Shown piece after piece: positions 35,757-44,153 of a DNA stretch of 64,000 nucleotides. The notes under the pieces are model-generated. The model saw only the letters and a list, made by a program, of their open reading frames with translations, ran no database searches and was not told where the DNA came from. A program made the translations under genes and the position numbers. Position 1 is the stretch's first letter; each line of letters begins with the position of its first letter. The stretch is from Chryseobacterium koreense CCUG 49689 (GTDB taxonomy: Bacteria > Bacteroidota > Bacteroidia > Flavobacteriales > Weeksellaceae): positions 78,679-142,678 of the forward strand of contig NZ_LFNG01000010.1 of the NCBI RefSeq assembly GCF_001045435.1, written 5' to 3'.

Positions 35757-36818
35757 ATGATTCTACGCGGAGAAAATTTAATCAAGGAATACGGCCCCAA
35801 AAAAGTGGTGAAAGGCGTTTCAGTGGAGGTTTCACAAGGAGAGATTGTGGGTTTGCTGGGTCCGAATGGCGCCGGAAAAACCACCTCTTTTTATATGATT
35901 GTAGGTTTGGTGAAACCCACTTCGGGCAAAATTTTCCTGGACAACAAGGAAATAACCTCAGATGCAATGTACCGTCGCGCACAAAAAGGGATCGGTTATT
36001 TGGCGCAGGAAGCCTCTGTTTTTCGCAAACTTTCCGTGGAAGATAATATTCTGGGAGTTCTGCAACTCACTAAACTGTCGAAGCGAGAACAGCAAATGAA
36101 ATGCGACGAACTCATAGAGGAATTTTCTTTGCAGCACGTGCGCAAAAACCGCGGAGACCTGCTTTCGGGAGGCGAAAGAAGAAGAACCGAAATTGCACGT
36201 TGTCTGGCAACAAGCCCGAACTTTATTTTGCTGGATGAACCTTTCGCCGGAGTGGACCCGATCGCGGTAGAAGACATTCAAAAAATCGTGCGAAGTTTGG
36301 TGGATAAAAACATCGGGATTCTGATCACCGACCACAATGTGCAGCAAACTTTGGCCATCACCCACAAAACTTACATCATGTTTGAAGGGCGGATTTTAAA
36401 GGAAGGACTTCCCGCAGATTTGGCGGCAGATCCGCAAGTTCGTGAAGCATATCTGGGCGAAAACTTCGTTTATCAGGATATCCTCAATAAGCCGAAAAAG
36501 AAGTCCTACGTTTACAATATTTGGGCAGGAAATTTCGATTCCAAAAACCAATTCCAACATTTCGTGGACGAGAACTTTTCCGCTATTGACAATCTTCGGT
36601 TGATTCACGGTTTCGAGGAAATGGGTTTCGCATCACTTTCCAATTCCGAAATCGAGCATATTTTCAATGATGTGGTGGATAAAACTGCCAACAATTCATT
36701 CCTCTTCCAGAAAAAGGAAATCAACTCCGCTTACGCTTTGGAGCAAGCCGAATCTGATTCAAGGTCTGCGTCTAAGCCAGAGTTGCACTACTTGACAAGT
36801 TATTTATTTAATGCTTAA
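35757..36818 (+). CDS. lptB: LPS export ABC transporter ATP-binding protein with extra C-terminal domain
   Basis: The protein has 353 residues. The first ~240 are LptB, the ATPase of the Lpt lipopolysaccharide bridge: Walker A GPNGAGKTT (35-43), Q-loop GYLAQEASVF, signature LLSGGERRRTEIAR, Walker B FILLDEPFAGVDP, and the end REAYLGENFVY. A ~110-residue extension follows a basic linker (NKPKKKS) and starts YVYNIWAGNFDSKNQ. E. coli LptB is 241 residues. The start at 35757 follows the promoter and matches the family; a longer frame from 35739 is rejected. Confidence 0.93.
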   Translation: MILRGENLIKEYGPKKVVKGVSVEVSQGEIVGLLGPNGAGKTTSFYMIVGLVKPTSGKIFLDNKEITSDAMYRRAQKGIGYLAQEASVFRKLSVEDNILGVLQLTKLSKREQQMKCDELIEEFSLQHVRKNRGDLLSGGERRRTEIARCLATSPNFILLDEPFAGVDPIAVEDIQKIVRSLVDKNIGILITDHNVQQTLAITHKTYIMFEGRILKEGLPADLAADPQVREAYLGENFVYQDILNKPKKKSYVYNIWAGNFDSKNQFQHFVDENFSAIDNLRLIHGFEEMGFASLSNSEIEHIFNDVVDKTANNSFLFQKKEINSAYALEQAESDSRSASKPELHYLTSYLFNA

Positions 36819-36865
36819 ATAGAAAAATAGCAATAGAATCATTTATCCAATTTTTTTCGATTCCA

Positions 36866-37441
36866 ATGAAAAACACACTCCTCACATTTTCAGTACTTTT
36901 CCTTGTTTTTTCTTGCAACAAGATCGAGGAATCTGTCAGCCGAACCATAACCTCCGCAAAAGATGAGGCGCAACAAAAAGCCACAGAAATGGTACAGGAA
37001 ACAGTGAACGAACAGCTGAATAAGGTGGTCAGTGCGGAAACCGTGAAATTTGAAACTATTTTTCCCAATTCCAATGGCTTATTGCTCGAAAATGAAGTAG
37101 GGAAGAAAGTCGCATTTCCCAATGGAACCCCTTTTTATATCTTGAAATATAAAACCGCTGAAATGGATTTGCTCTTAAAGACTTTGGTGGAACAACCAAC
37201 TTCGGACGAAACGAGATCCAAAAAAGATTTTGAAAAAATCGATGGAACCAACATCGTCGAAAAACTTACTTTCTTTGCGAAGTTTCTTCCTGCAAACACG
37301 ATCGATATGAGTTTTTTGGATGACCTTAAGAATGATAAAAACATCGAATATTTCAAAATCAAACGTTTCCCAAATGCAAGCACGGTCATCTATAACCCCA
37401 AAAATGGAATGGTTTATCAATTTGTGGAAGTGAAAAAGTAA
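36866..37441 (+). CDS. lipoprotein of unknown function
   Basis: The protein has 191 residues. The lipobox is LVFSC (lipidated Cys about residue 17). A helical, Glu/Thr/Lys-rich segment (about 20-50) may form a coiled coil; a globular part follows. I do not recognise a domain. It starts 47 bp after lptB on the same strand and may share its transcript, which hints at an envelope role but does not prove one. Confidence 0.75.
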   Translation: MKNTLLTFSVLFLVFSCNKIEESVSRTITSAKDEAQQKATEMVQETVNEQLNKVVSAETVKFETIFPNSNGLLLENEVGKKVAFPNGTPFYILKYKTAEMDLLLKTLVEQPTSDETRSKKDFEKIDGTNIVEKLTFFAKFLPANTIDMSFLDDLKNDKNIEYFKIKRFPNASTVIYNPKNGMVYQFVEVKK

Positions 37442-37575
37442 GTTGATGTACAGATTGGGGAAACTTCTGTCAGAATTTTTTGAAGTATTCGAATGATCTC
37501 GGAGATTTCCTGGCAAAATGATCCGGTCTTGAAACCATGATGTTTCGGCAATTCCATTGAAATAAATAGAAATAG

Positions 37576-38220
37576 ATGTCCCCACTTATCCAACGCACCA
37601 TAACATTCGTAAAAGATCAACTTCAAGGCGCGGAAGCCGGTCACGACTGGTTCCATATCGAACGCGTCTGGAAACTTTCCAAAAAAATAGCCCAATCCGA
37701 AAATTGCAATTTGGAGGTGGTGGAACTATCCGCATTGCTTCATGATATCGCAGATTCGAAATTTCATGATGGCGACGAAAATTTGGCCTTAAAAATATCC
37801 CGTGATTTTCTCGAAAATCAAAACGTGTCTCCCGAAATCATCGAACAGACATTATTCATCATTAAAAATATTTCCTTTAAAAACAGGGGAGAAGTTCGGG
37901 GCGATTTGCCGATCGAATTGAAAATTGTTCAGGATGCAGATCGTCTAGACGCAATCGGCGCGATCGGAATTGCGCGAACTTTCAATTTCGGCGGCTTTAA
38001 AAATAATTTGATGTACCATCCTGAAATTCCGCCAAAACTCAACATGAGCAAAGAAGAATACAAAAAAAATCAGGGTACAACCATCAATCATTTTTATGAA
38101 AAATTATTATTGCTGAAGGATTTGATGAACACCCGAAAAGGAAAGGATTTGGCGGAGGAAAGGCATCAGTTCATGCTTGGATTTTTGGAGGAGTTTTACA
38201 AAGAGTGGAATGTGGAATGA
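37576..38220 (+). CDS. HD-domain phosphohydrolase
   Basis: The protein has 214 residues. The HD signature is complete: H in GHDWFHIERVW (about 23), the HD pair in ALLHDIADSKF (about 54), and a distal Asp in IVQDADRLDAIGAIG. This subgroup resembles YedJ-like phosphatases of nucleotides, but the substrate is not known. It contains the GGFKNN loop seen in that subgroup. Confidence 0.85.
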   Translation: MSPLIQRTITFVKDQLQGAEAGHDWFHIERVWKLSKKIAQSENCNLEVVELSALLHDIADSKFHDGDENLALKISRDFLENQNVSPEIIEQTLFIIKNISFKNRGEVRGDLPIELKIVQDADRLDAIGAIGIARTFNFGGFKNNLMYHPEIPPKLNMSKEEYKKNQGTTINHFYEKLLLLKDLMNTRKGKDLAEERHQFMLGFLEEFYKEWNVE

Positions 38221-38276
38221 ATTGATCAGTCAGAATCTCTGGGAAAATTCACTGGAGTGATTTTTTCTGGTCCTTC

Positions 38277-38337
38277 TAAAGTTGAATTTTGCAATGAGGT
38301 GCTCCACCGCAATTTCCACATGCAGGAATCAACTTTA
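38277..38337. other. 9-bp inverted repeat around a small hairpin
   Basis: TAAAGTTGA (38277-38285) and its complement TCAACTTTA (38329-38337) enclose an inner GGTG-CTC-CACC hairpin. The structure lies just before the promoter and start of the next gene. Confidence 0.4.
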
Positions 38338-38362
38338 AAACAGAATTTTTTATCTTTACACC

Positions 38363-38959
38363 ATGTTCTACCTGTTTTTTCTGATTTTTATTTTGCTTGT
38401 TTTGGCACTATTTTTTTCTGTTTTCAAGGCAGGGAAATTTGGAATCATCGCTAAAGTGTTCAGAGTTGCGGTATTGGTGATTTCGGTTGCAGTATTTGCC
38501 ATCTATTTCGTTTCCAGGAGTTTGGATTCTTTTGGCGAGAATGCAATGCCGCTGAAAGTCGTGAACAAGTTGCCGATTCCACTGGATTTTTACGTGATCA
38601 AGCAAAATGACAGCACCCAAAATAGTGCTAAATTCGTCACGATTCATCTTGGGAGTATCCGGAGTAATTTTTTCCGCACCGAACATCTGGATATGAAGAA
38701 CGCTGACCAGTATTGGATTACGGGATTTATGGGAAAGAAAAATTTGGTCTATTTTTCGCAGCACAGCGTTCCGGATAAGAAAATAAGCCAGTTTGTGGAA
38801 GTGAAAAACTATATCAACCAGAGTGTTAAATTGTCTGAAATTGCCAAGAATCAAATTTCGGAAGCGCAGCTGGAAGCAAGTAAAATTTCAGTTTGGGTCA
38901 CGCTGGATCTCCTTTTGATCTTCCTGAACTTGGGGGTTTTTTTTAGGAACAAACCATGA
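38363..38959 (+). CDS. membrane protein of unknown function
   Basis: The protein has 198 residues. Two N-terminal hydrophobic helices (about 1-17 and 27-48) and one at the C-terminus (about 176-192) flank a soluble middle part. No known domain is recognised. TATCTTTA lies 4 bp before the ATG, so the mRNA may be leaderless. The gene ends at a hairpin shared with the convergent exporter operon. Confidence 0.7.
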   Translation: MFYLFFLIFILLVLALFFSVFKAGKFGIIAKVFRVAVLVISVAVFAIYFVSRSLDSFGENAMPLKVVNKLPIPLDFYVIKQNDSTQNSAKFVTIHLGSIRSNFFRTEHLDMKNADQYWITGFMGKKNLVYFSQHSVPDKKISQFVEVKNYINQSVKLSEIAKNQISEAQLEASKISVWVTLDLLLIFLNLGVFFRNKP

Positions 38960-38989
38960 AAAATCCCGAATTAATCCGGGATTTTATTT
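38959..38989. terminator. bidirectional terminator
   Basis: Stem AAAATCCCG/CGGGATTTT flanked by A and T runs, between the convergent genes at 38363-38959 and 39014-40207. Confidence 0.8.
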
Positions 38990-39013
38990 GATTGGAAGAA
39001 GCTTCAACTGTCC

Positions 39014-40207
39014 TTATTTTTTCTTTTCTTTTAAAGCTTCTTTATCTTTATCACTTGGATTCCAGACTTTTACTTCGGAATCTTTCGTCAATCCGGACAG
39101 AATTTGAACATTGATTCCGTCACTCGCTCCGAGTTTTACATAGACCTTTTTAAACGAGCCGTCCTTTTGTTTCACTTCCACGAATGGAGCATCTTTTCCG
39201 TTTACTTTTTCGTACTGAATCAGTGATTCGTCAAGAAGCATCGCATTTTTTTGGGAGCTTAAGATAATTTCACCATTTGCCGAAAATCCTGCACGGATGT
39301 ATTCTGCAGTTTTGTTGAAAACATCTCCTTCAATCGGGAATTTTATGGTGCCGCTTTCTTCTTTACCTTTTGGCGCGATCATGGTGACGCGACCGGGAAA
39401 AGTTTTATTTTGCAAAGCACCGATGATCACGTTCATTTCCATTCCTTCCTTCAGTTTTCCCGCTTGTGCCTCGTCAATCGTTCCTTGGAAAATCAGGGAA
39501 TTCAAATCTGCAATGGAGCAAATGGTGGTTCCGGAGTTGAAGGAGTTGGCTTCTATGACCTGGCTTCCAACTTTAATGGGAACATCCAAAACGGTCCCAT
39601 TGGCTTTTGAGCGGATTTGGGTGGTTGCCAAACTTGCGAGTTCAGGAGTTGCGCCCGTTTTGGCGATTTGCAGATTTTTCTGTGCGGTTCTAAGTTGCTG
39701 TTCGGCATTTCTCAGGATCTGTTGTGAAGAGTTCAGCTGCTGCTGCGCAGAAAGAAATTCCTGTTTGGAGATTACCCCCTGATTAAATAATCTTTGTTGC
39801 ATGGCGAACTGTTTTTGTTGGTTGTCCACACCGATTTTTGCGTTGCTGATTTGTAGATTCGCATTTTGGATTTCCTGTTGTGCTGCATTCACATTTTGAA
39901 CGCTTGGAACAATTCGGAGTGTTGCCACCAATTGTCCGATGGAAACATGATCACCTTCTTTCACCAAGACTTTGTCGATGATTCCGGACATGTTTGGCTT
40001 GATTTCAATTTCCTCTCTGGGAACTATTTTTCCGGTCGCCATCACTTTGTCGTCCATGTTTTTGATTTCCGGCTTTTTGGTCAGGAAAGAATCTGCTTTT
40101 TTGGAATTTGACGAAATCAAATAACTGATTCCCGAAATCAAAGCAATTGCGAAAATTAATCCGAGAAAGAGGTAAAGTGCTTTTTTCCAGGTGAATTTCT
40201 TTTTCAT
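39014..40207 (-). CDS. periplasmic adaptor (membrane fusion) protein, MacA-like
   Basis: The protein has 397 residues. One N-terminal membrane helix (about 11-31), a biotinyl/lipoyl-like half-domain (GIIDKVLVKEGDHVSIGQLVATL), a long Gln/Ala-rich helical hairpin (about 105-185), the second lipoyl half, and a beta-barrel. This is the HlyD/MacA type adaptor that links an inner-membrane ABC transporter to an outer-membrane channel. It is the last gene of the operon with two permeases and an ATPase. No TolC-like gene is in the window. Confidence 0.9.
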   Translation of the reverse strand: MKKKFTWKKALYLFLGLIFAIALISGISYLISSNSKKADSFLTKKPEIKNMDDKVMATGKIVPREEIEIKPNMSGIIDKVLVKEGDHVSIGQLVATLRIVPSVQNVNAAQQEIQNANLQISNAKIGVDNQQKQFAMQQRLFNQGVISKQEFLSAQQQLNSSQQILRNAEQQLRTAQKNLQIAKTGATPELASLATTQIRSKANGTVLDVPIKVGSQVIEANSFNSGTTICSIADLNSLIFQGTIDEAQAGKLKEGMEMNVIIGALQNKTFPGRVTMIAPKGKEESGTIKFPIEGDVFNKTAEYIRAGFSANGEIILSSQKNAMLLDESLIQYEKVNGKDAPFVEVKQKDGSFKKVYVKLGASDGINVQILSGLTKDSEVKVWNPSDKDKEALKEKKK

Positions 40208-40282
40208 GTTTCTATTATTTCTTATTACTTAATACTTATTAGTTTAAAGATTTTGGTTGATCTAAAACGGTCCGCGCCTCCA

Positions 40283-41551
40283 TTATTCCGAACGCAGCGC
40301 TTCAATGGGACGTATTTTCACAGCTCTTTGCGCCGGAATCATTCCGATCACCAAGCCCAAAATCACCATAATTGCCATCGCCCCGAAAACTTGTCCATAA
40401 TCCACAGTGGGATTGTAAAAAGGGAATTTGTCCTGATCTTTGGTTAAAAAGTTGATGAACATGAGCAATAAAATTCCAAAAATAAATCCCAGAATTCCCG
40501 AAGTTAAAGTGATGACAACGCTTTCCAATAAAATTTGGTTTCTTACTTCCGATGGTTTCGCACCTAATGCACGGCGGATTCCGATTTCTTTGGTCCTTTC
40601 TTTCACAGTAATTAGAAGGATGTTTGAAATGGCTATGACTCCCGCCAAAATGGTCAAGGTTCCCACAATGATAGTCAAAAGTTGCATACCGGTGAGAAAT
40701 CCGGTTAGTTTTCCAAATTCTTTTCCGAGGTTGAAACTTCCAAATGCATTCGTGTCATCCGGTGAAACCCTGTATTTTTCTTTCAGTGTGGATTTTGCTT
40801 CATCTTCCACAATATTCAAATCGGCATCAGGTTTACTCACGATGGCGAAGAACCCCACTTTATCGCCATCATTATACATTTTCGTATAGGTGGAAAGTGG
40901 GATGAAGACCGTTTTGTCATTATTCATTCCGCCTCCGCGTGGAACTTTGAAAACCCCGATGACCTGGAAAAATATTCCCTTGATGTTAAATGATTTTCCG
41001 ATTGGGTTTTCATTGAGTTTTGCGTCAAAAAAGTTTTTGTAAACTTCTTCGCCTATCACGGCAACATTTTTATTTCCGCTGATGTCTGCATCATTCAGAT
41101 ATCTTCCGTAAATCAGTTTTTTCTCAGAAATCTTATTGCCGATCGGGTAATCCCCGGTCAAAGTATAAGAAGCGGTTTTCCCGTTTCTGGTCATTTGTTC
41201 GGGTGGACTTCCGAAATTACCTCTTGAATTCTGGGGCGAAATATAGTCGATTTCGGGAATTTTCTTTTTCAATAGATCAATATCCGGAAGTCTGATTTCC
41301 GTCTTTCTGCCTTTCGGGAAACCATCATAAGGAATCGAGGTGTTCTGCGCCCACATAAAAATCGAATTTGTGGCAAATCCGGAAAAGAGTTTATCAAACC
41401 CGTTTTCCATTCCTTTAGCGGCACCTAGCAAACTCACAAACAGAAACATACCCCATCCAACACCGATCATGGTGAGGAAGGTGCGGAGTTTATTATTCCT
41501 TAAAGAATGATAAATTTCCTGCCAAGTATCTAGTTTAAAGATGATGTTCAT
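40283..41551 (-). CDS. MacB-like ABC transporter permease (second)
   Basis: The protein has 422 residues. One N-terminal helix (FLTMIGVGWGMFLFVSLLGAAKGM), a large periplasmic domain (about 50-285) of the MacB type, and three C-terminal FtsX-like helices ending QRAVKIRPIEALRSE. It is a paralogue of the permease just upstream. Together they probably form a heterodimeric mechanotransmission transporter. Confidence 0.9.
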   Translation of the reverse strand: MNIIFKLDTWQEIYHSLRNNKLRTFLTMIGVGWGMFLFVSLLGAAKGMENGFDKLFSGFATNSIFMWAQNTSIPYDGFPKGRKTEIRLPDIDLLKKKIPEIDYISPQNSRGNFGSPPEQMTRNGKTASYTLTGDYPIGNKISEKKLIYGRYLNDADISGNKNVAVIGEEVYKNFFDAKLNENPIGKSFNIKGIFFQVIGVFKVPRGGGMNNDKTVFIPLSTYTKMYNDGDKVGFFAIVSKPDADLNIVEDEAKSTLKEKYRVSPDDTNAFGSFNLGKEFGKLTGFLTGMQLLTIIVGTLTILAGVIAISNILLITVKERTKEIGIRRALGAKPSEVRNQILLESVVITLTSGILGFIFGILLLMFINFLTKDQDKFPFYNPTVDYGQVFGAMAIMVILGLVIGMIPAQRAVKIRPIEALRSE

Positions 41552-41602
41552 ACTTTATTTGTTTAAAGTTTGAAGTTTAAGGCCTGTCTGCGGACAGGTA
41601 GA
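41552..41602 (-). repeat. palindromic intergenic repeat, copy 4 (inverted), with G-poor leader
   Basis: On the minus strand the palindrome CCTGTCCGCAGACAGG (41598-41583) is followed by CCTTAAACTTCAAAC and TTTAAAC, then the permease ATG at 41551. The order palindrome, A/C/T-only leader, start codon is the same as in copies 1 to 3. The core differs by one base. Confidence 0.85.
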
Positions 41603-41634
41603 TTTGAAGTTTCAAGCTTAAATTTTTTATTGGA

Positions 41635-42864
41635 TTACTCGGCTCGCAGCGCCTCTATCGGTTTAATCCTACTCGCTCTATACGCGGGAACAAATCCAGC
41701 AATCAGTCCCGAAATCACCAAACATAGAAACGCCACGATAATCAGTCCCCATCCCACACTGGGATCTTTGATGAAATATTTCTCTAAACTATCACCGATT
41801 AAGGAAAGACTGAAAACGCCTAATCCAACTCCGATTAATCCCGAAATAACCGTGATGACAATGCTTTCTTGCATAATTAAAGCGACGATGCTTTTGGGTT
41901 TCGCGCCGATTGCTTTTCTCACACCGATTTCCTGAGTCCTTTCTTTCACAATGTAAACCATGATATTGCTGATTCCGATAATTCCCGCCAAAAGAGTTCC
42001 TAATCCGATAAAGCCCACGATCAGTGTAATGACGAAAAGAAAGAGGAATGAATCTTTCAGTCCTTCGGCGCGATTGTTCACGTAAACCGCATTTTCGTCG
42101 TCTGGGGAGACTTTTTTCCGAGCCTTGATCTCTTTTTTCAGTTGGTCGCCGTATTTGATGGCGTCTTCCGGTTTCATGTTTTCAGAATAGGCAATGAAAA
42201 CGGTGCTCACCGTGTCCGAGCTTTTTTTCATTTGCTGCAAGGTGGAGATCGGTACACTGATCATCCGCTCATCCCAATCGCCGCCGTCATCGGAGAAGAC
42301 TCCAATCACTTTGAAAATACTGCCATTAATATCTAAATCTTTCCCAATGGGGTCGCCATTTTTGATCAAATCCCTTTGAACCATTCGTCCGATGACGGCC
42401 ACGTTTTGTTTTCGGTCAATATCTCCAGGTGAAATAAAACGCCCGTTCAGAAGTTTTCGGTTTTCGATTTTTACCTCGTCCTGATTTGCGCCGCTTATTT
42501 GATAGGTTCCGCTTTCTTTGCCATATTTCACCATCAAACTGGTGGAATAGCGTGGTGTGGAATACTGAACTTTTTCCGGTTGCGAGTTGATGATGGCGTC
42601 GTAATCTTTATTGTTTAGGGTGACTTGCCTGTCAGATTGCAGCCCTTCATAAGCTATGGTAGTTTTGCCTGTGGAAATGCTGATGAGATTTTGGGCATCT
42701 CTCGTAAAACCTTCTTGAAAAGCATTCTGCAGTCCGTTTCCGATACCAAAAAGCACGATAAAAATATAAAGTCCGAGTGCCACCGTAAAGCCGGAAAGTA
42801 CCGTTCGCAATACATTACTGCGAATAGAACTGAATATTTCTTGCCAGCGGTCTAGGTCAAACAT
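41635..42864 (-). CDS. MacB-like ABC transporter permease (first)
   Basis: The protein has 409 residues. One N-terminal helix (LRTVLSGFTVALGLYIFIVLFGIG), a periplasmic MacB domain, and three C-terminal FtsX-type helices ending in PAYRASRIKPIEALRAE. Located between the ATPase and the second permease. Substrates of such systems include lipoproteins, peptides and macrolides; none can be assigned here. Confidence 0.9.
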   Translation of the reverse strand: MFDLDRWQEIFSSIRSNVLRTVLSGFTVALGLYIFIVLFGIGNGLQNAFQEGFTRDAQNLISISTGKTTIAYEGLQSDRQVTLNNKDYDAIINSQPEKVQYSTPRYSTSLMVKYGKESGTYQISGANQDEVKIENRKLLNGRFISPGDIDRKQNVAVIGRMVQRDLIKNGDPIGKDLDINGSIFKVIGVFSDDGGDWDERMISVPISTLQQMKKSSDTVSTVFIAYSENMKPEDAIKYGDQLKKEIKARKKVSPDDENAVYVNNRAEGLKDSFLFLFVITLIVGFIGLGTLLAGIIGISNIMVYIVKERTQEIGVRKAIGAKPKSIVALIMQESIVITVISGLIGVGLGVFSLSLIGDSLEKYFIKDPSVGWGLIIVAFLCLVISGLIAGFVPAYRASRIKPIEALRAE

Positions 42865-43050
42865 GGTTTTAAAAATGGTCGAGAAACAATTAAAATGAGG
42901 CCAGCCAATTCCGCTCGTTTCATGACTTAAAATTTATTATTGATTCAATATTTTTTTCCTTTCAGTATCTCTTTGTGAAATGCTTCACTGAATTTATTTC
43001 AAGTATTTTGGCACTTTTCTGTCTTTCGGCAGACCGGTTACCGAGCGCTC

Positions 43051-43743
43051 TTAAACCAAGACTCTTTGCGTGATCAACTCGTCACTTTCAATAATTCCGT
43101 CTTTCAGTATCACATTTCTTTTGGTTTCTGCGGCCACATCCGGTTCGTGTGTGACCACGATGATGGTTTTTCCTTCGCGGTTGATTTCCTGGAGGAGTTT
43201 CATGATGTCATACGTTGTTTTCGAGTCCAGCGCGCCGGTTGGTTCGTCGGCAAGAATTACTTTTGGGTCGGTAATCAATGCTCTTGCAATCGCCACTCTT
43301 TGCTTCTGTCCACCAGAAAGCTCGTTGGGTAGGTGATGTGCCCAATCCTTCAAACCGACTTTATCCAGATAATCCATCGCTTTTTCATTGCGCACCTTTC
43401 TGGAAACGTTTTGATAATAGAGTGGAAGGGCCACGTTTTCCAAAGCTGTTTTATAACCGATGAGGTTGAAAGATTGAAAAATAAATCCCAAAAATTTGCT
43501 GCGGTATTCCGCGGCTTTTACCTCGGAAAGATGTTCGATTGGAATGCCGTCAAGTTCATAAGTTCCCGAATCTTTTTCATCTAAAATTCCAATGATGTTC
43601 AGCAAAGTGGACTTTCCGGAACCTGAACTTCCCATGATGGAGACAAACTCTCCTTCGTTGATTTCCAGATTGATTCCTTTCAAAACATGGAGTTTGCTTT
43701 TTCCGGTATCGTACGATTTGTGAAGGTCTTTGATTACTAACAT
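43051..43743 (-). CDS. MacB-like ABC transporter ATP-binding protein
   Basis: The protein has 230 residues. LolD/MacB-type ATPase: Walker A GSSGSGKST (about 38-46), Q-loop FIFQSFNLI, signature LSGGQKQRVAIARAL, Walker B VILADEPTGALD. The start MLVIKDLHKSY at 43743 fits the family; a longer frame from 43773 is not needed. It is the first gene of the exporter operon. Confidence 0.94.
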   Translation of the reverse strand: MLVIKDLHKSYDTGKSKLHVLKGINLEINEGEFVSIMGSSGSGKSTLLNIIGILDEKDSGTYELDGIPIEHLSEVKAAEYRSKFLGFIFQSFNLIGYKTALENVALPLYYQNVSRKVRNEKAMDYLDKVGLKDWAHHLPNELSGGQKQRVAIARALITDPKVILADEPTGALDSKTTYDIMKLLQEINREGKTIIVVTHEPDVAAETKRNVILKDGIIESDELITQRVLV

Positions 43744-44051
43744 TAAGAGTAAACTGATTTCACCATTAGTCAAAGTTTTTTTTTGATTGTTACAAAACTC
43801 GTGTTACAATTCGATTTGTTTAATTTATAAGTGCTATTATCACGTTATTTTTTTATTACTGTTTAGTTCAATATTGGCTGAAACGGTGATATTTCGTGTC
43901 CGTTCTAATTAAACTTAATGAGGAAGCAAGGTCTGTGTGATTGTGGAAAACTTTTGCCATTCAAATTCAGAGATTTAATGTTGGCTGCTTTTTTTATCGC
44001 CTTTCATTTTCTACTTTTGTAATTCACACCTCTGGAATACATTTCAGGGAC

Positions 44052-44061
44052 TTGTGGATAA
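44052..44061 (-). promoter_or_regulatory. DnaA box 1 upstream of nrdB
   Basis: TTGTGGATAA contains the exact complement of the DnaA consensus TTATCCACA. It lies 33 bp upstream of the nrdB -7 element. Confidence 0.6.
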
Positions 44062-44093
44062 GTTTTATTTTAACTGTTTGAAAATCAGTGATA

Positions 44094-44101
44094 TAATTTT
44101 G
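44094..44101 (+). promoter_or_regulatory. -7 element of nrdB
   Basis: TAATTTTG lies 52 bp before the nrdB ATG and between the two DnaA boxes. Confidence 0.5.
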
Positions 44102-44109
44102 ACTTCGAT

Positions 44110-44119
44110 TTATCCACAA
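44110..44119 (+). promoter_or_regulatory. DnaA box 2 upstream of nrdB
   Basis: TTATCCACAA is a perfect DnaA box in the opposite orientation to box 1. It lies at the predicted transcription start. Confidence 0.6.
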
Positions 44120-44153
44120 CATCAAAACATCAACTTGAAAAAAGCATTTGATT

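Noticed and set aside
43021..43045. possible further copy of the 16-bp palindrome (CTGTCTTTCGGCAGACC)
   Set aside because: The arms are only partly complementary and the flanking AAATCTA and CTTTAAA blocks are missing.
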